7,559 nt of DNA, from assembly GCA_937928015.1 (NCBI GenBank), contig CALFXA010000084.1:1-7559 (forward strand), given 5' to 3'. Positions 6,211 to 7,559 of this stretch are shown piece after piece. Position 1 is the first letter of the stretch. Each line of letters opens with the position of its first letter. The translations under genes were made by a program, and so were the position numbers. Under the pieces are notes generated by a model that did no database searches, was not told where the DNA came from, and worked only from the letters and a program-made list of their open reading frames with translations. The stretch is from an uncultured Anaerolineales bacterium. Lineage in GTDB: Bacteria; Chloroflexota; Anaerolineae; Anaerolineales; Villigracilaceae.

Positions 6211-6714
6211 CTAAATATCCCGCACGATGGCGCAGCCGAAGGCGGGAAACTCCTGCACCTCGGGTCGTCGACCTTCCAGCAGCGCCTCGACCGCCGCCTC
6301 GACGTAAAAGCGGGTCGGGATTTTCTGCCGAAAGGCCACATCGTCCACCGCGCCGCGATAGCGCAGGGTACCTTCCCGGTCGACGACGAAAGCGTGAGGT
6401 GTGGTCTGCGCTTCATATAAACTGGCGGCGGTCTGTTCCCTGTCCACCAGGACCCTGGGCAGGTGGCGCGTTGTAGCGGCCTCAGCCACCGCCTCGGCGG
6501 ACTCGCTCCGATTCGCGGCGACGGTCAACAGCACCACCTCATCGTCCCATTGGACGAAGGCCGACATCAACGAGCGGTCGGTCCGCTCCGAGTGGGGGCA
6601 TTCGCACGACCAGAAGTCCACCACCACGATTCGCCCGCGGTAGTCGCTCAGGCGGTGGGGACGCCCGTCGAGGTCGGGCAGTTCGAAGTCCGGGGCGGGC
6701 TGGTCGAGGTCCAT
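6211..6714 (-). CDS. Thioredoxin-fold redoxin (AhpC/TSA-TlpA-like) with CxCPHS active site
   Basis: The 167-residue protein has a peroxiredoxin/TlpA-like start, PAPDFELPDLDGRPHRLSDYRG (6-27), then strand VVVDFWSCECPHSE (30-43). Aligned on the FW, the position of the usual CxxC reads Cys39-Pro-His-Ser42, so the second cysteine is Ser; an extra Cys37 lies two residues before. The cis-Pro loop is TTPH (104-107, Pro106), followed by FVVDREGTLRYRGAVDD, typical of this redoxin group. A further Cys161 sits in the C-terminal FGCAI. The product is likely cytoplasmic since no signal peptide is seen. A thiol reductase or peroxidase role is possible, with Cys37 or Cys161 as resolving residue; this is inference. 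The ATG at 6714 is chosen because the longer frame to 6801 would run over the divergent promoter and gene, and TATAAT lies six nt upstream. Confidence 0.88.
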   Translation of the reverse strand: MDLDQPAPDFELPDLDGRPHRLSDYRGRIVVVDFWSCECPHSERTDRSLMSAFVQWDDEVVLLTVAANRSESAEAVAEAATTRHLPRVLVDREQTAASLYEAQTTPHAFVVDREGTLRYRGAVDDVAFRQKIPTRFYVEAAVEALLEGRRPEVQEFPAFGCAIVRDI

Positions 6715-6726
6715 GCGCGGATTATA
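6715..6726 (-). promoter_or_regulatory. Redoxin gene promoter -10 element, predicted leaderless
   Basis: On the minus strand a perfect TATAAT (6726-6721) ends six nt before the ATG at 6714 (spacer CCGCGC). No Shine-Dalgarno is present and no TTGACA-like -35 box is seen about 17 bp upstream. It is back-to-back with the promoter of the divergent gene; the two hexamers are 12 bp apart. Confidence 0.7.
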
Positions 6727-6735
6727 TCGCCGCCG

Positions 6736-6751
6736 TGTTACAATCCCGCCC
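6736..6751 (+). promoter_or_regulatory. Extended -10 promoter of the YbhN-like gene, predicted leaderless
   Basis: TGTTACAAT (6736-6744) is an extended -10 element (TGn plus TACAAT). It ends seven nt before the ATG at 6752 (spacer CCCGCCC), the same spacing as at rsmG. No Shine-Dalgarno sequence precedes the start codon. Confidence 0.68.
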
Positions 6752-7559
6752 ATGAAAAAGTGGCAATTTTGGCTCGGGGTGCTGATCAGCATCTTCTTCA
6801 TCTGGTTTTCGCTGCGCGGCCTTCATCTGGACCAGTTCTGGGACACGGTCAAATCGGCCAACTATTGGTGGCTGATTCCCGGCATCGGCGTGTATTTCAT
6901 CGGCATGTGGATCCGGGCCTGGCGCTGGCATTACCTGCTGGGGCCGATCAAGAAGATTCCCACCAAGACCATGTTCCCCGTCACGACCATCGGCTACATG
7001 GGCAACAACATTTATCCCGCGCGCGCAGGCGAGGTGCTGCGGGCGGTCATCCTGAAGCGCAAGGAAGGCGTACCTGTCTCGGCCTCGCTGGCGACCATCA
7101 TCGTCGAGCGCATCTTCGACGGCGTGGTGATGCTGGCCTTCGTGTTCGTCAACCTGTCCGAGCTTGCCAAGCTGACGGGGTCTTCGGGCTTCGTGGGCAA
7201 CATCCAGCAGGTGGCGGTGATCGGCACGGGCGTGTTCCTCGGCGCGCTAGTGATCTTCCTGCTGGCGGCCATGTTCCCGCAGGTGACGGCGCGCGTCGGC
7301 GAGTGGTTCATCACCCGTCTGCTGCCCAAGCGCCTGCATGACAATGTCAGCGGAATCATGCACAAATTCCTGGACGGGTTGGCCTCGCTGCGCTCGCCGT
7401 TCAACGTGCTGATGGTCTTCTTCACCTCGGTTCTCATCTGGCTGCTGGAGACGGGCAAGTATTGGTTCGTGATGCACGCCTTCCCGTTCCAGGTCAGTTT
7501 CTTCGCGTTGATGCTGATGAACGGCATCGTCAACCTGGCCACGACCATTCCGTCGGCGC
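6752..7559 (+). CDS. LPG-synthase-TM / YbhN (UPF0104) family integral membrane protein, 3' end outside window
   Basis: The frame is open from ATG 6752 to the window edge, giving the first 269 residues and no stop codon. It is strongly hydrophobic, with probable membrane helices near 5-20, 39-56, 75-87, 116-134, 153-174, 217-233 and 246-264. Family motifs are visible: IRAWRWHYLL (54-63), the polar re-entrant-like GYMGNNIYPARAGEVLR (81-97) and VERIFDG (118-124). This family shares the membrane domain of MprF, which flips lysyl-phosphatidylglycerol, and includes YbhN and archaeal AglD; members are often beside glycosyltransferases. A role in lipid or lipid-linked glycan handling at the inner membrane is inferred, and the substrate is unknown. 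A full family member is about 320-350 residues, so roughly 50-80 residues are missing here. The start is supported by the -10 element seven nt upstream. Confidence 0.9.
   Translation, partial: MKKWQFWLGVLISIFFIWFSLRGLHLDQFWDTVKSANYWWLIPGIGVYFIGMWIRAWRWHYLLGPIKKIPTKTMFPVTTIGYMGNNIYPARAGEVLRAVILKRKEGVPVSASLATIIVERIFDGVVMLAFVFVNLSELAKLTGSSGFVGNIQQVAVIGTGVFLGALVIFLLAAMFPQVTARVGEWFITRLLPKRLHDNVSGIMHKFLDGLASLRSPFNVLMVFFTSVLIWLLETGKYWFVMHAFPFQVSFFALMLMNGIVNLATTIPSA

Noticed and set aside
6715..6801. Upstream extension of the redoxin start to 6801
   Set aside because: It would overlap both promoters and the beginning of the divergent gene; the ATG at 6714 begins directly before the conserved APDFELPDLDG region.
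6463..7341. 292-codon + strand open frame across the redoxin and YbhN-like genes
   Set aside because: It runs antisense through the redoxin gene and out of frame through the membrane protein; its product is His/Arg/Gly-rich without domains, whereas the 6752 frame carries family motifs.
1..7559. Possible defence island, mobile element or CRISPR
   Set aside because: No nuclease, integrase, transposase, terminal repeats or regularly spaced repeats are visible; the genes are core housekeeping and membrane proteins.

Overview
The window is a compact, GC-rich bacterial chromosome segment with ordinary housekeeping and envelope genes and almost no non-coding space. Gene content, coding style and the DUF4349 / cyclic-nucleotide-PH / YbhN-type membrane proteins suggest a Chloroflexota bacterium of the Anaerolineae type. 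This is an inference: there is no rRNA or other phylogenetic marker here, and the phylum call is moderate at best.

Layout. On the + strand, the 3' end of a DUF4349 membrane-protein gene (1-393) stops at a textbook intrinsic terminator (408-438). It is followed at once by a promoter and rsmG, the 16S rRNA G527 methyltransferase (456-1166). A 124-bp convergent intergenic region (1167-1290) holds two inverted repeats that look like transcription terminators. Then a tightly packed minus-strand block runs from 6714 down to 1291. In transcription order it is: thioredoxin-fold redoxin (6714-6211); a large membrane protein with a cyclic-nucleotide-binding domain and two TM-PH units (6195-4507); def, peptide deformylase (4477-3950); recF (3934-2723); a membrane-anchored alpha/beta hydrolase (2726-1674, overlapping recF by ATGA); and a small cupin (1656-1291). 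Divergent from the redoxin, a + strand LPG-synthase-TM/YbhN-type membrane protein starts at 6752 and runs off the right edge.

The clearest signal beyond the genes concerns initiation. The four genes that lead a transcription unit (rsmG, redoxin, cyclic-nucleotide/PH protein, YbhN-like protein) have no Shine-Dalgarno sequence. Each instead has a -10 hexamer (TATAAT, TATAAT, TAGAAT, TACAAT) ending only 6-7 nt before the start codon, which predicts leaderless mRNAs. In contrast def, the hydrolase and the cupin, which lie inside the block, have clear Shine-Dalgarno sequences. recF has neither and probably depends on coupling to def.

How the genes fit together: the minus block joins protein maturation (def), recombination repair (recF) and three poorly defined proteins behind a putative cyclic-nucleotide-sensing membrane protein. 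No shared pathway is obvious, and co-transcription may reflect genome compaction. No mobile element, CRISPR array, tRNA, rRNA or defence system is visible. The most unusual protein is the 562-residue cNMP-(TM-TM-PH)x2 fusion with a nine-proline linker.
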